A program made the translations under genes and the position numbers. Shown here in pieces: positions 1-11,745 of a stretch of 64,000 nucleotides of DNA (its first letter is position 1; the number at the start of each line of letters is the position of its first letter). The DNA is from Craspedostauros australis (Eukaryota > Bacillariophyta > Bacillariophyceae > Mastogloiales > Achnanthaceae): contig JAMXDE010000014.1 of assembly GCA_026770025.1 (NCBI GenBank), positions 1,674,001 through 1,738,000 of the forward strand. Reading direction: 5' to 3'. Below the pieces are notes generated by a model. The model had not been told where the DNA came from. It saw only the letters and a list, made by a program, of their open reading frames with translations, and ran no database searches.

Positions 1-29
1 TGTGCACAAGTCTTTTGGTCTTGTGTCAC

Positions 30-70
30 TAAGAGCCCCTCGAGCGAGTCGACCAACTGTTTGAAATGAA
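30..70 (+). repeat. Left terminal inverted repeat of the outer transposon
   Basis: The core GAGCCCCTCGAGCGAGTCG and the following GACCAACTGTTTGAAATGAA match the reverse complement of 15350-15390 with one or two mismatches. The sequence outside it (1-29) is unrelated to the right flank. Confidence 0.9.
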
Positions 71-1878
71 CTTTCATACTTTTTTCCTCCGATTTAAAAA
101 CTAAGCGCATATTCGTAATCCTCATAGATCTAAAACATATACTGATCCATTTTGGTTCTGCTATTGCTCCTATTTTATGTTTTATGGACCGATGGATGTG
201 CATATTTTCCGATCTCTTTCGGGTTTCAGCCCTTTGGCTACGACTACATCGATCCAACTTAACCCTTTGCTGTTCTTCGTTTCAGCAAGTTTGTTCCGAT
301 TTTGAATTGTTTAGTCTCTTTTTGAGGTGTTCCGATGAGACCATCCCACACCTCCTCCACGATAGCGCTAGTTGTAGAGTTTGGGGAGAAGCGGCGATTT
401 TGCATTTACATCCATTCTACCCTATGTTTGCCTGATCCGTCATCTACGTCACCAACCTGGCTACTGCGTCATGAAATACCAATCACAGCACGATGTGAAT
501 CATCCTTGGCTACGTTTCGTCGTAACGGAATGGTTGAGTTACATTGGTACTCTCGAAGTGTTTTGTGTGATGCTTCCTTCGTACATTTGTTAATGTTATG
601 AGTAATTACCGGGGCCCCCAAGATGTGCGACTGGTTGAGAGCGCCAAACTCGAAACAACAACATGACAATGGTGGAAAACAAAAAAAAATCCACAATGGC
701 CGTCCAACGGCATCCTCGGCGCCGCACCAACAAGCGGTCCACCGACAAATCCAAGCGAATCGCCGTCACCGCCATGCAACCCTTGGTGGGTGGACGAGCG
801 GAGGCTGCGAGAGCGGTTGATTTGGGGCCGCCGCAGGCCTCCGCGCAAACGTCTCAAGATTGCGGCAAATTGGCTCGTTGGATGTAGCCTGTGTACTCCA
901 TGCACAGGCCACACCAACACCTACAAATGGGCAAGGCACATCCAAGAGGGCATCGCCAACGCTCCCACGAAGTCTCAGGCTCGGGGAGGCCCAGGAAGGC
1001 ATCCGCGCGGAGGAAAAGGTGGAGGGCAAGAGTTTTGTTGGGCGGATCGTGGCGAACCCGCCATGTGACTTTGGCAGTGAGGGGGCAGCATCATCAAGCT
1101 GCCCAATCTCCAAGTCACCCATACAAGCCCCGTGCGTCATCGCCTGAAGATGCACGTCGCGAAGTTTGGGCTGCTCAAATGGTCTGGAAGAGGCTGTGGC
1201 ATGGAATGAGTGCCAACAGGTCTTTTTTGTGGGCCACCCCAAAACAACAGTGGCATCACCAAATGGAGGTGTACCATCAGGACCATCCATGCCCAGCCCC
1301 CTCTGGATGCATCATCGTGTCGCCAGGGAGTGTGAGTATGCACGAGGGGCACGTGGAGAGGCTGAAAGGGTCATGTGGATGAGGTATGGATCTGTATCCA
1401 TGCCACAACCGGCTTGCAAATCGTTTTTCGAAATCGCTCTTTTCAGTGTATTGACACATTTGGGTATGCAATGTGGCAGAACCGTTCTGTCCTTCATGGG
1501 GTGGATAGATGGGGGGTATACAGAGCGAATGGTATGCACAGTTTGTCAATATAACAAGATGATGATGATGATCATGGGTGCTGAGGGGAGGGCAACATTG
1601 CTTGTTCGAATTTTTTTCAATCCACCACGCAACTGTGTGGTGGGCCAACATGAAATTAAAAATAGCTTCTATGTCAATTTAACTTCAATATTCTGAATAA
1701 ACGATAGTCAGGCGTATGAATGCACTGTTTAGATTTGATTGTAAACGATGTGTTGTTGATATATAGCATGATAAGCAGATATTTGGATGGTTTTGGGGTG
1801 GGCTCTAGATAGTCTACGTATCACGACCCATCACCCACAAAACTCCACAACTCGTGTTATCGTGGCAAAGCACCCCCA
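70..1878. other. Outer-element flank with overlapping unassigned ORFs
   Basis: 600-1400 is GC-richer than its surroundings and is open on both strands. For example, minus-strand 766-1290 is open for 174 codons from an ATG, and + strand frames reading VEGKSFVGRIVANPPCDF are open near 1015-1075. No domain is recognisable and no frame stands out. It could hold a short accessory ORF of the outer transposon or simply non-coding GC-rich DNA. Confidence 0.3.
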
Positions 1879-2426
1879 TCACAAAATTTTCGCCTCATCA
1901 TCCAACACAGCCTCACTTTCTGCGTTTGCCTTCATTGTGTGAGCATCACACCACATCTGATGGTCCAGTTCCTCTTCCTCTCTCTGCAACTCCTCTTCTC
2001 TCTGCTCCTCCTCTGTTGCAGCTGGTGCATTGGAGGTTGCCACGATTATGGATGTTGTTGCGTTGCTTGTTGGGTTGGTGTTGGTGCTGGTTTCCATCTT
2101 GATGAGAGCAGCCTCCTTCTTTTCCTTGCGTTGTTTGGCGTTGTACGCTGCCGACAGTGAAGCTTTCACACGCATCGGGTTAGCGTGCAGTTGTACGTAC
2201 CAGTCAGTTTTGGCCCGTTCATCGTCCATCAATTGCTCGTGTGCTTCGTGTTCGGATGGTCTGTTTTTCGGGTCCTTCGCGGACGCATCACTGATGTCCT
2301 TCAATTTGTCCGCGATGTAGTCTGGTAGTTTCGCGTTGATCCGTGTGGTTTTGCTCGCCCAGCCTGGCACTGCGAGTGGTGGGTGTTCAGTTTCGGCGGT
2401 CTGGTCTTGTAGTGCTGTGGTGTGAT
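1879..2426 (-). pseudogene. DDE transposase of the outer element, C-terminal segment
   Basis: This is the far side of the same gene. With 2430-11742 and one CGG removed, the codons join as ...HLPS-DHTTALQ... with no frame change. This piece supplies about 182 residues. They include PDYIADKLKDISDASAKDP and a region WYVQLHANPMRVKASLSAAY, fitting the charged C-terminal part of such transposases, then a Glu-rich tail ending in DDEAKIL and a stop at 1879. The 19 codons upstream of 2425 up to 2481 derive from the inner element's terminus. Confidence 0.75.
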
Positions 2427-2429
2427 CGG
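2427..2429 (+). repeat. Target-site duplication CGG, left copy
   Basis: CGG sits immediately left of the inner element. The partner is 11743-11745. Keeping only one copy re-joins the transposase reading frame. Confidence 0.7.
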
Positions 2430-2452
2430 GGACACCCGGCAAGTGCATCGAA
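2430..2452 (+). repeat. Left terminal inverted repeat of the inner element
   Basis: GGACACCCGGCAAGT followed by (G)CATCGAA pairs with the right end at 11720-11742 with two mismatches. Confidence 0.88.
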
Positions 2453-2668
2453 TACTTCAGTTTACGACTAGTACGACTCAAAAGTGCTTTTTGTCATTTG
2501 TTGTGTTTCTTCGCTGTTTGTGAATGTTGAGCAAGCAAATGTCGCAGCGACGTCTTGGTTTGATTAATTGATATTAATAGTTTATCAATAGGTGTTACTC
2601 GGACAAATTTAGTCATTGCTTCTGTTTGGTTGAAGTGTCATCGAGTCCCGTCGAACCTGCTTCCTTTT

Positions 2669-2825
2669 GCAAAAAATGCATTTGCAGTGCATTTAATGCA
2701 ATTGGGGTTCAAAAAATGCATTTGAAGTGCATTAAATGCAATTGGAGTGCATTAAATGCAAATGGAGTGCATTAAATGCATTTGGAGTGCAAAAAATGCA
2801 TTTGAAGTGCATTAAATGCACTTCA
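2669..2825 (+). repeat. Left subterminal array of 20-bp repeats
   Basis: About seven imperfect units of the type ATGCATTTGNAGTGCATTAA run head to tail. Some junctions carry AAAAA instead of TTAA. The same unit, in the same orientation, recurs at 11348-11512. Paired subterminal arrays are usual transposase-binding regions in CACTA-like elements. Confidence 0.85.
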
Positions 2826-2993
2826 TCGGTTTTGCTGTCCACAATTCGTGAATGGATCCTCCTGGCATCAACTCGCCACATCCAACCGCTGGGCGCAAAA
2901 CTGGTGGTTGCATGAGCCAGACGTACTGTTTGCGAACGGAAGGTGGTTGTGGTGAGCAAGAACACTTCTCCTGCTGCCAATTCAGTGGTTCTT

Positions 2994-3062
2994 GTAAGCC
3001 ATGTGCTGTGTGCCATCGTGTTTTCTGTAAGCCCCATGCTGGGTACCATTGTGTTTTCCTGA
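2994..3062 (+). repeat. Two-copy 34-bp direct repeat inside the inner element
   Basis: TGTAAGCC(A/C)CATG then TGTG(T/G)... CC AT(C/T)GTGTTTT occurs twice in tandem, with a few mismatches. The surrounding 2830-4190 shows no gene I can support. Confidence 0.5.
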
Positions 3063-4190
3063 ACAGAAGTAATCGGAAAACACTACTTTCTTAGCCAGCG
3101 ATGTACCGTGTTGTCAACTAGGGTTAGACATATTTAGCTATATGTCTACGACACCAATACTGGCTGGCTTGTCCTCAACGCGGACAAAAAGCATGACGTC
3201 ATTGACGGTCGATGACAGACCGAAATTGTATTCAATGGTGTGGATGGTGATGTTGTGACAGGTCCAGTGTCGTGTTGATTCCTCACGTTGTTGGTGATTT
3301 GGCTCCTTTGGGTGTTTCCTCCTGCCAGTTTTGTGTCAAGCAGCAAAGCATTGGAGGTGCCATCCCGACATGTCGGCCACAACAGCCACACTTGTGAATG
3401 CTATACAACGTAATATTATGCAATGTAATGGAGGGCAGTGACTTATCCTTTGCTATGCACAACAAAATACAATACTAAATAATACTTGGCTAGTTTGTGA
3501 ATATTCTACAAAGTCCTGTGCAATCTGCTTTGTTCCCCTTAGACATGGGATACCATGATCATCTGCTGAGCTGTTGACATGGTGCAGAAAGAGACTGGTG
3601 ACAGTAGTGCTGTTATCCTTGTTGTTTCTTGCATCGTGATTCAAGTGCTTGTGGATTCAATACAACCAAAACAAGAAGTAAAGAGGGGGAGCAGATGAGC
3701 AACAGGCAGAAGCCAATGATGGCCATTGGCGACGATGAGCAGAGAGGAGGTCCAAACACACAGGCAGGGAATAGACCCGAAGCAAGGACAAGGCTGTACT
3801 ATAGAGTAGGCATATGAAGGGAAGGCAGCATGTGCTGAATGAAATGTGGACGAAGCTGAATGTCCTGAATCATGAACAGCAGCAGACCGAGCACAAGGCA
3901 TGATGCAGGTCAAGCTAAGGGAGAGAGCAAAGGTTGAATTGGGGTGTACCCCCTGTGGATAGCATGGAGCCTGCAACCCTCTCACCACTATATGCATTCT
4001 TCTCCACATGGGTTCCATTTATCCAAAGCCCAGACGAAGCAGCAGCCTCGGCATGCCCACCGCCACCACGCAATCCTCAACCTTTCGTCACAAGAAACCG
4101 CCTCACTCCGTGAAATGTGAGTGTGTCGATGATAGACACGACTGGTCAGCATGTCGAAACACGACTGACGATTCCCAACCCCATTTGCTC

Positions 4191-4347
4191 TATGACCCGT
4201 GTGAGTCAATAGCGGTGCGGTCCCTCCAGGATTCTTTGATTTTGGACCTTCAATTCAGATGAAACTTGGCAAACATACACTTTAATATGCTTAGATTCAT
4301 AATACGAGATTGAAGCTCCAGGGAGGCCTTATTTATAAAGTTATGAG
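4191..4347 (+). repeat. Degenerate long inverted repeat, left arm
   Basis: GACCCGTGTGAG, then AGCGGTGCGGTCC(C)TCCAG and TTATAAAGTTATGAG recur in the same order and similar spacing in the reverse complement of 10714-10883. Weaker similarity (for example TTTTTGGTGGG...AACTTGATG) continues inward. These may be the ends of a third nested element or very long diverged arms of the inner element. Confidence 0.65.
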
Positions 4348-7300
4348 ATGATGAAGTTGGGCAGGCTACCTCTAATGGAGCCCACGATCTGTCGTGTTGT
4401 TTTTCTCGAGTTTGGGACTATCTCATGACTTTTTGGTTTGTTCACGAGTTCGAGAATCTGTTTTTGGTGGGTCGAAGGCAAAACTTGATGCCGAATTCCG
4501 CATAGACGGGCAGACGGAAATTATTGGGGTGCTCACAACATGGTCAACTCGCGGTGTCAACGTGTGCAGCTGTCCCAACTGCTCTTCCCCTCCTCATTCT
4601 CGTTTCACTGCGACCAGGATTATGATGGTGAAGGCGGTACTTCCAATGGGCGGGGGAGAATCGAGCTTAAAGCTTCTGAAAGAGTGAGGCGACGATGGAG
4701 AATGGGATTGACATCCTCAGTCTCGTGCATTACCGTGTTGTACTGAGGCGAATGTCCTTGTTCACATGTGTTCGATCTCAGTCGTTCAATTCAATCCTTG
4801 TCGAAGAAATCGTCCCCAGTCTTTGGAGTGCATCATTTATGAAGTATTGAAGTACATGTAGTCTTCTGGGTGGCAGTGAGTAAGCTGGAGAAGAAGCAAT
4901 GGTAGAACCCCTTTAATCGCCATCAATCCAAAGCGAGAGTGTCCATTTTAAATATTGGCTCGCGCAACCTCACTAACGTTACTCGTGTTTCATGGCAACC
5001 ATCTACGCAATTTCAACTACTGAAAAATGTGAACGTTTGAAATTCAAATTTGAAATTATCCGGATGGTTCCCGCATTTTGTCATTGACATTCGTAAAACG
5101 TCATCATCAGTATTCCTTGTCCAATCATTTCGTCTCACCATCATGACGTGTGTATGCGGGTACACGGACAGACAGTATCTGGTTCTCGCAAAGCATTCGA
5201 ACTCAACAAATTCACTCGCATCGTTCGGTGAGAGGCGTTGGGTGGACCAACAGATTCGTCCCACCGACACCGTCAACAACAGAAACTGAACAACAACGCA
5301 ATTGCATCCATCACAGCAAGTCAACCGGGGCCGCAGGTCAACCTCACCATCAACAATGACTCCATTGTGGCCATCGACGATATGGTCAGTGTGTGCTTAG
5401 CAGAATGACACTGCGTAGTTCAGTATTGACAGCATCGTCGATGGCCATGAGACACCACCATCTCATGAACACACCAGCAGAGAAATTTACCAAGCTACTC
5501 CACCAACATCTACCGCAGCATTGTTAGCGGATGCAGCAACCATCGTCAACACTTTGTACCGACACACAAGGAACACAAGTATGGTTGAAGGGCAATGGTG
5601 GATCTGGAGCTGCATCTCCTTGCACTCCCACTGCAGACCAAATTCTCATCCTCTATGATGTCAATGGGCAAAGGGCAGTGAAGAGCAGTCGGCAATGCAC
5701 AACGAGCTGCGAATGGCATGCATCAGGGCAACAACAACCTCAATAACACTGACATCACAGCGGCAAGGACAATACTCAGTGAGTTGGTGCATTCAGAGCC
5801 TTGTGGATGGCTGCGCATTGCGCCTGTGGAATGAACATCACAGTAGTCTTCAGAAGTTGTATATTCGGCTGATGGTCAATAGCAGAGCGTCTGGCTGGAA
5901 GCAACTGATGGGCAGAGAGCACAGCATGCAGTACAGATCTCATCAGTGTATGTCGCAATAGAGGGAGAGCAGTGCATCCCGTCGAAAGCATGAAGGGCAA
6001 CATCCGGCAGACACCAATGCACATACTAATCACTGGCACCACACAGAATGCAGAGTGCAGACTGCTTCCTGAATCAACCAACTGATGAGAAGACTGCATT
6101 CAGCAAGATCCGGGAATATTGTTCTTGATCAACAAGTAGTAGGCAGTTTCCAGAAGAAGCAAAAGGGCTTCCAACCACAGCCAATGAATCCATATACAGC
6201 TCAATATCGAGAAGAGTATCTGGCTTCAACTAGCTACTACTGGGTTAGTAGTTAGCACCACCACATGGCGTTTGGCAACCAGTAGTGAAGCAATGAAGAA
6301 CATTCAGAACAGCGAGGAGTATCCAACCACAACCAACAAGTCCACAGAAAAGATCCAACAGGAAGCAACCAGCAGCAGACATAGGATCAAGCATCGAATA
6401 TACTGCAAAGTAATTGTCAACAATCAAGAAACTACAAATCCCCAACACCAGAGTACCCAACAAAGAAGATAGTGCATGCAGCAAAGTATCTCAAAACGGC
6501 CAACATATCACTCTGCATCATTTGGCAGAGAGCAGAGTTCACAGGGCACAGCTGCAGAGCCCGCAGATCCTGCAGGGTACATGACAGAGAACATCCAACT
6601 GAGTTCTGTTGGCTACAACCAACGAATCAGCAGAGTATTCAGCAACAATCAGTTGGTCCAGTTTGAATTGTCATCACCTACATCAATGCCACTCATTGCT
6701 CGTTGTGCTCTAATTGATGTTGCTCCTCTGGCATCCCACGGAATGCTGTCTGATGCAGATGCGCACCTGCACACACTACAGATTCTGCGTGGCTCAAATG
6801 TCAAACAGCATGAGCATCGTACGATCTACAATTCCATCCACAAAATCCATTCCAAACTGTCGCCGCTCCCAAACACACGAACAAACCAACACAAACGAAC
6901 ACAAATGAATGGGCAGACAAGTGATCACTCCGCACAACAAACAAATCCACAAGTCAGCAGCGCAAATCAACCAACAAACAAATGATCGAATCCACGAATG
7001 GCAGAACACACGGAATGAGCCAACTCCTGCACCAATAGATGCCATTCAAACATACGAGGCCGCTCTTCACATCCCAAGATCTTTCGCAGCAATGGCCAAC
7101 TACTGTGCTCATCAGCTGGTCCCCCACAGCCGTCAATGCTGTCAATGCCATCAATGACTGACCAACCAACCAAATCCTCCTGCATGCCCAGCAAGAAATG
7201 GTGGAATGCATGGTACCATCAATGCATTGAAGCCATCATGCCATACCAAAGGATGCCCACTGCAGCTAAATCACAAAGATCATCTGTGCCTGTGTTGTCC

Positions 7301-7380
7301 TTGAGAGTCCGTAACATTCCTTCCATGCTGCTACCACTGTCACACACATGAAAGGATTATCTGAGAACCTGATTGTGGGG

Positions 7381-8386
7381 TGCGTGGAGTGCGCAGGGTA
7401 CCTCCTCGAGAAGCTCTGCAATGGCCATGCCGACGAGCAGTTCATGAAGAATGTCGCCAAGGACCCAGACATCCTCGTCTGCGTCATCAGGTTGATCTGC
7501 GCCAACCTCGATGCAGTTCTCGTCTTCTTGTCCATTCAATCGTGGAGGTCATGCGCTTCCAGTACATGCACTGGCTTGGAGGTAAGTGTTGATGCACAAC
7601 TGCAGTCGCAGCAACCCATCACCATCACTGTAGCAATTGCCCATCATGAGTTTGTGTGCTGCGCTTCAAATACTTGCACACCAACACAATCACACCTATT
7701 CTCTCCTTCTCCTTTTCTCTTCAATCCATACTATTCATCCATTCCACATCATCCTGATGGGACCAAATGCAATGCAATACACAATCGCAGGGTTTCCAGA
7801 CAACCTCTAGTTCCTCGTCACCACAGTCATGCAGCACACAACACACTGCACACTTCGCGCAGCACACAGCACACAGGCCTACTCACAAGAACTACTTTGC
7901 CTCAATCAACACCAACTTCTGTCCATATGCCAGCATTGGCCCAACTGTCGCTACAATCATGTGCAAGCCAGGTGTTGATACCACCATATACCTCACCAAT
8001 TTTCCTCACTTTGCAGGAGCATCCTTTTAGAACATGGAAGAGCCGCCAGATGCAGTGTTCCATGTGCTGAGAGCAGAATGAAGTGAGCCACTCCCAAGCA
8101 CAAGGAGAACCAGCAGAAGAAGATTGCCATCGCCGCCTTCTCCTTCCCACCCCGCAAGATCAACATTGATACTGCCACCTCCTTCAACACCTTCAACATG
8201 GCCAAGGCTATCCTGCAACAGCTCAAGAGCAAAGGATGTGTTGTCGGTGGTGGCAACAGCATTGACAAAGCCACCAAGGAAGATATGCTGAAGGACATCC
8301 CGAAGGATATCATCAACAACACCATCAACACTCTGAAAGCAATGCTCTCCTTTCCAGAGCTCAATTTTCCCACCACAGGGATCCAG
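7381..8386 (+). other. Possible spliced gene fragment inside the inner element
   Basis: Two stretches have host-like codon use. In 7381-7581 the frame reads ...NVAKDPDILVCVIRLICANLDA. In 8088-8386 it reads ...LKSKGCVVGGGNSIDKATK and KDIPKDIINNTINTLKAML. Candidate introns are 7582-8016 (GTAAGT...TTTGCAG) and one starting at the GC donor at 8387. Frames do not join cleanly across 8017-8087, so the model is incomplete. No family recognised; the antisense of the first block is also open. Confidence 0.25.
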
Positions 8387-9180
8387 GCAAGTACTATTCA
8401 TGATGATGTTTTGAATGCAAGCGAGATCCCAACTGCCTCCTCTTTGCCAATTCCGTCAACACTGCTAACCTACATCACAGACTCGCGGCCTACACGTACC
8501 CATCACCCGATTCTCTGTTGAAATTCCCCATTTTCCCAACAGTAACGTGCTCCTGTAACGCTCAGGAGGGATCGATCCTACACTTGCCACATTGTCTGTG
8601 AGGGGGATTTTGCTATTTCTGTCCTCTGTTCTGGTTCTGTTCTGTACGATCGGGAATTTCTGATGTCACACATTTCGACAAGGGTCATCAGTTTTTTTAG
8701 ACTGAGAACTGCCTTTGCTGTGTACAGTAATGTGGCACCTGAGTTGCCCTCTCCTGTTTGCACACGTTCAAACCTCTCCTTTTGAGTTGCAAGCACCGAG
8801 TCCCAGAGTTCAATGTTTGAATGACCATCTGGGGGTGAATACATTGTGAATGACCAAGTTGTTGACTTGCTCATTGCTCAGATCAACGTCCCGGAACTTG
8901 GCACTGGTGAACTATTGTAGAGCTTGTCAGCAATGCCCTCCATCACCTCTTCCATGACTTGGTCCACTGTTGTTTGTTTGGCGTCATTGGCTTCCATGTT
9001 TTGGTTTGGTGTGTTGCTGCCATGGGACTGTGCATGGAGACCAGAACCAGACCACCATCATTGCAGTTGGCAAAGCTGACACCAATGGGCAAGGATGAGG
9101 CTGGTGCTAGTGCGACAGGCATCAATGAGATGAATCTGGAGGCAGTGGATGGTTGTTACAAGGAGAACAAAGGTGGAGCT

Positions 9181-9198
9181 GGGGGGGGGGGGGGGGGG
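9181..9198 (+). repeat. Homopolymer G18
   Basis: An uninterrupted run of 18 G follows GGAGCT. It lies in a G-rich stretch of the inner element. Confidence 0.95.
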
Positions 9199-10713
9199 AG
9201 TAGGTCTCAGCATGGGGCCTTGAATCACCATGGTCATGGGAGGGAGAAGCTTGTTGGCCATGGTAGAGAATGTGTGTGAGTCGGGCACATGAGTCGTCCT
9301 GATCAAGGTGGGGGAAAAAGATAGCCATGGATACAGTTCTGGCTGCCTCTGTTATCATCATGGTTTGGATCATTGTCTTGCTGGATTCTGTATTCTGGAC
9401 ATTCACTCTTTGTTGGTTGCTTGTGGTTGGCTCCTGAATTTGGTTTTGGTGTTGATGGGTAGGCTGTCTCTATGCTTGATGGGTGGATTCATGGGTATGG
9501 TGGGTATTGTCCTGAAGGGATCACTGTTGGAGTTGCGATGGAGCTGCGATGAATTTTTCTCTGCTGAGAGGGAAGGGAATGGCGTTTTTTCATCCCCTGG
9601 ACGCCCGGGTGACCACGGGTAACCCCTGAGTGTAAGTGTTGGTAGGAAGATACATGGAGAGGCCATTCAGATATTGGTGGGAGAGCAGAAGAATTGGGGA
9701 CATCAGCATTTCCTTCCGTTGGTTCTCTCTTGGGCTTACTCGCACATGGGCATTTGGAGTGCCCTTCCGAGCATGTTTGGGTGTTTGTGTGAATGTGTTG
9801 ATGTTTGTGCTTGCGAGTGTGTGATGTTGGATGTGGTGATGTGTATGGTCTGCATTGTTTGTTGGCATGAATGATCACAACATGACCTAGTCGGAGGGGT
9901 CGACAATCGCTTGGACATGCACAAACTACACCGGAACAAGAATACACGAAAAAGTCATACTCGTTCCCATTCAACAGTGCAGGTGAATGTGTGTGCGATG
10001 TTAGTATGACAAGATAACAGTTGGCAAACAATCCTGGTCTATTCTACACAGACGATCAAAATCATGCGGAGTAGAATAGTAGGGCGCGAGTCGAGCCTGC
10101 AGCGCACATGATGTTGTGACGAATGTAGAAGAGTATGATACGAGATCGCTCAGCAAAAACGTGCGGTGCAAAAAAGGAAGAGAAAGCGAGAATCGAACCG
10201 AAGCAAAATAATATCGCGATTGTCCTTTCAGAGTGACCACAATGCATCGCTGCAACAGAGCATACACACTTCAAATACCGTCGATTGCATTCGCACCCCA
10301 ACAACCAGCGCCGCAAACACGCGCTTCGAGATGGATTGGCAAACGCATGCTTCTGTAACCAAAACACATGCGAAAATCAGCTCTGATCTGAACCAGGTGG
10401 AATGAAGACGTCAATTCGAACGTCTGTCCAACCATACGCAGCTTTGGCGATGTCACGCACCACGGAACATGTGACATCACACTGTACTTAACGAAATCAA
10501 GAACGACGTCATCGCAGGTTCGACTCCGAATAACGTCCATAACGTTCAAATGAGCACACATTCTTGTTCTCCATCAAGCTTCCCACCAAGCAAAACACAA
10601 AGAAAGCGAAAATCAGATAGAAATGGGTTCCACGTGTCATGACATGATCGCCCACAAAACCAACGTCTGTCCGCTGGCACCGTATTTTGCCTCTAAAACA
10701 GTAAATTGCCACC

Positions 10714-10883
10714 CTCATAACTTTATAACGAAGGCCTGGACTCACCATCTAACACCTGTATCATGTTGCCAGCATGATAAAGTATATAACTGTAGGCTTT
10801 GATTTTTATGAGGGGTCGTACAAGCTTGGGCCAAAATGCATTCTGGATGGACCGCACCGCTTTTCGCTCACACGGGTCCTATA
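10714..10883 (-). repeat. Degenerate long inverted repeat, right arm
   Basis: Inverted partner of 4191-4347. A second partial copy of the motif ATAACTTTGTAACTATAAGGC occurs just outside at 10930-10951. Confidence 0.65.
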
Positions 10884-11347
10884 CCGTCCGCACGCTTGAC
10901 GCGTCTAGGCAAAGGCTAAAGCGAAAAATATAACTTTGTAACTATAAGGCTCAGGAGTCTATAACTTCACGCAAATACCCGATACAGCATAATAGGATGA
11001 ATTCAATGATGAAATAATGTATCAGAACGAAGTTACAATCGTATCCTGAATGGGTCTTGTGCTCACGCTGGGTCCACACAGCAAACAACTCGAGTCCGTT
11101 GTCCATTTGGTATTGGAGAATCACACACAGAGGTTCGAATGGTTGCACATGGCATTGGTGGCCATGGCGAACAGTGTCGCTCGTGGTCTTCAAGTTCTTG
11201 ATTCGGCAGTTCAAACGCTCGGCAACGAGCGCGGCTCTTGAACTTCGCGCCATCTTTTCGCGAACAATCCTGTGCTTGGGGCCTGCACACCAATCGCCAA
11301 CCCACGCACAAACAGCTCAAGCGAATCCCGCGACCTGTGTGCTTCGA

Positions 11348-11512
11348 CCAAAAAATGCATTTGGTGTGCATTAAATGCATTTGCAGTGCATTAAATGCAC
11401 TTGGAGTTCAAAAAATGCATTTGAAGTGCATTAAATGCAAATGCAGTGCATTAAATGCATTTGCAGTGCAAAAAATGCAAATGGAGTGCATTAAATGCAT
11501 TTGCAGTTGTGC
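11348..11512 (+). repeat. Right subterminal array of 20-bp repeats
   Basis: Same unit as 2669-2825 and about the same distance from its terminus (about 230 bp). The two arrays are in direct, not inverted, orientation. Confidence 0.85.
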
Positions 11513-11719
11513 ATCAGATTGATTCGTGACTTAAACAGCTACAGTCACAACGGCGGTCATTGGATACCAATAGACGATCTCGTTAAATATAATACTTAAC
11601 GACACAACATTAATAGGTCATTGTCAGCGAATGCAACGACACAGATTGTTCAGGCAAGACTAATTCGATTAAACAGCCTCGATTCATCTCTCTGGTCAAA
11701 TGAGTCAAATGACACACGT

Positions 11720-11742
11720 TTCAATGGACTTGCCGGGTGTCC
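11720..11742 (-). repeat. Right terminal inverted repeat of the inner element
   Basis: The reverse complement reads GGACACCCGGCAAGTCCATTGAA, matching the left end. The CGG outside it is shared with the left flank. Confidence 0.88.
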
Positions 11743-11745
11743 CGG
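11743..11745 (+). repeat. Target-site duplication CGG, right copy
   Basis: CGG sits immediately right of the inner element, matching 2427-2429. Confidence 0.7.

Larger units (their letters stand above)
4348..10713. other. Interior of the inner element: no assignable gene
   Basis: The + strand is C/A-rich from about 5300 to 8550, with many CAAC stretches, and G/T-rich from about 8600 to 9900. This would fit two convergent, diverged genes or transcripts. The best coding-like blocks are 7381-7581 (frame reading GCVECAGYLLEKLCNGHADEQ) and 8088-8386 (frame reading KINIDTATSFNTFNMAKAILQ). They are bordered by splice-like sites: GAG|GTAAGT at 7581/7582, TTTGCAG at 8010-8016, and a GC-type CAG|GCAAGT at 8386/8387. 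I recognise no domain in any of it. Confidence 0.35.
2430..11742. mobile_element. Inner nested DNA transposon, 9313 bp, inserted in the outer transposase
   Basis: The termini are inverted: GGACACCCGGCAAGTGCATCGAA at the left and its near-complement at the right (two mismatches in 23). CGG is present immediately outside both ends (2427-2429 and 11743-11745), a 3-bp target duplication. Deleting the element and one CGG restores the interrupted transposase frame. Both ends have a subterminal 20-bp repeat array about 230 bp in. A 3-bp duplication, short terminal repeats and subterminal arrays resemble CACTA/EnSpm layout, but the ends do not start CACTA. No transposase could be recognised inside, so it may be non-autonomous, decayed, or encoded by an intron-rich gene I could not assemble. 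Confidence 0.85.

Noticed and set aside
10180-10531. tRNA B-box-like words (GGTTCGATTC on the minus strand near 10200; GGTTCGACTCC at 10514)
   Set aside because: Flanking bases do not form a T-arm or acceptor stem, so no tRNA is called.
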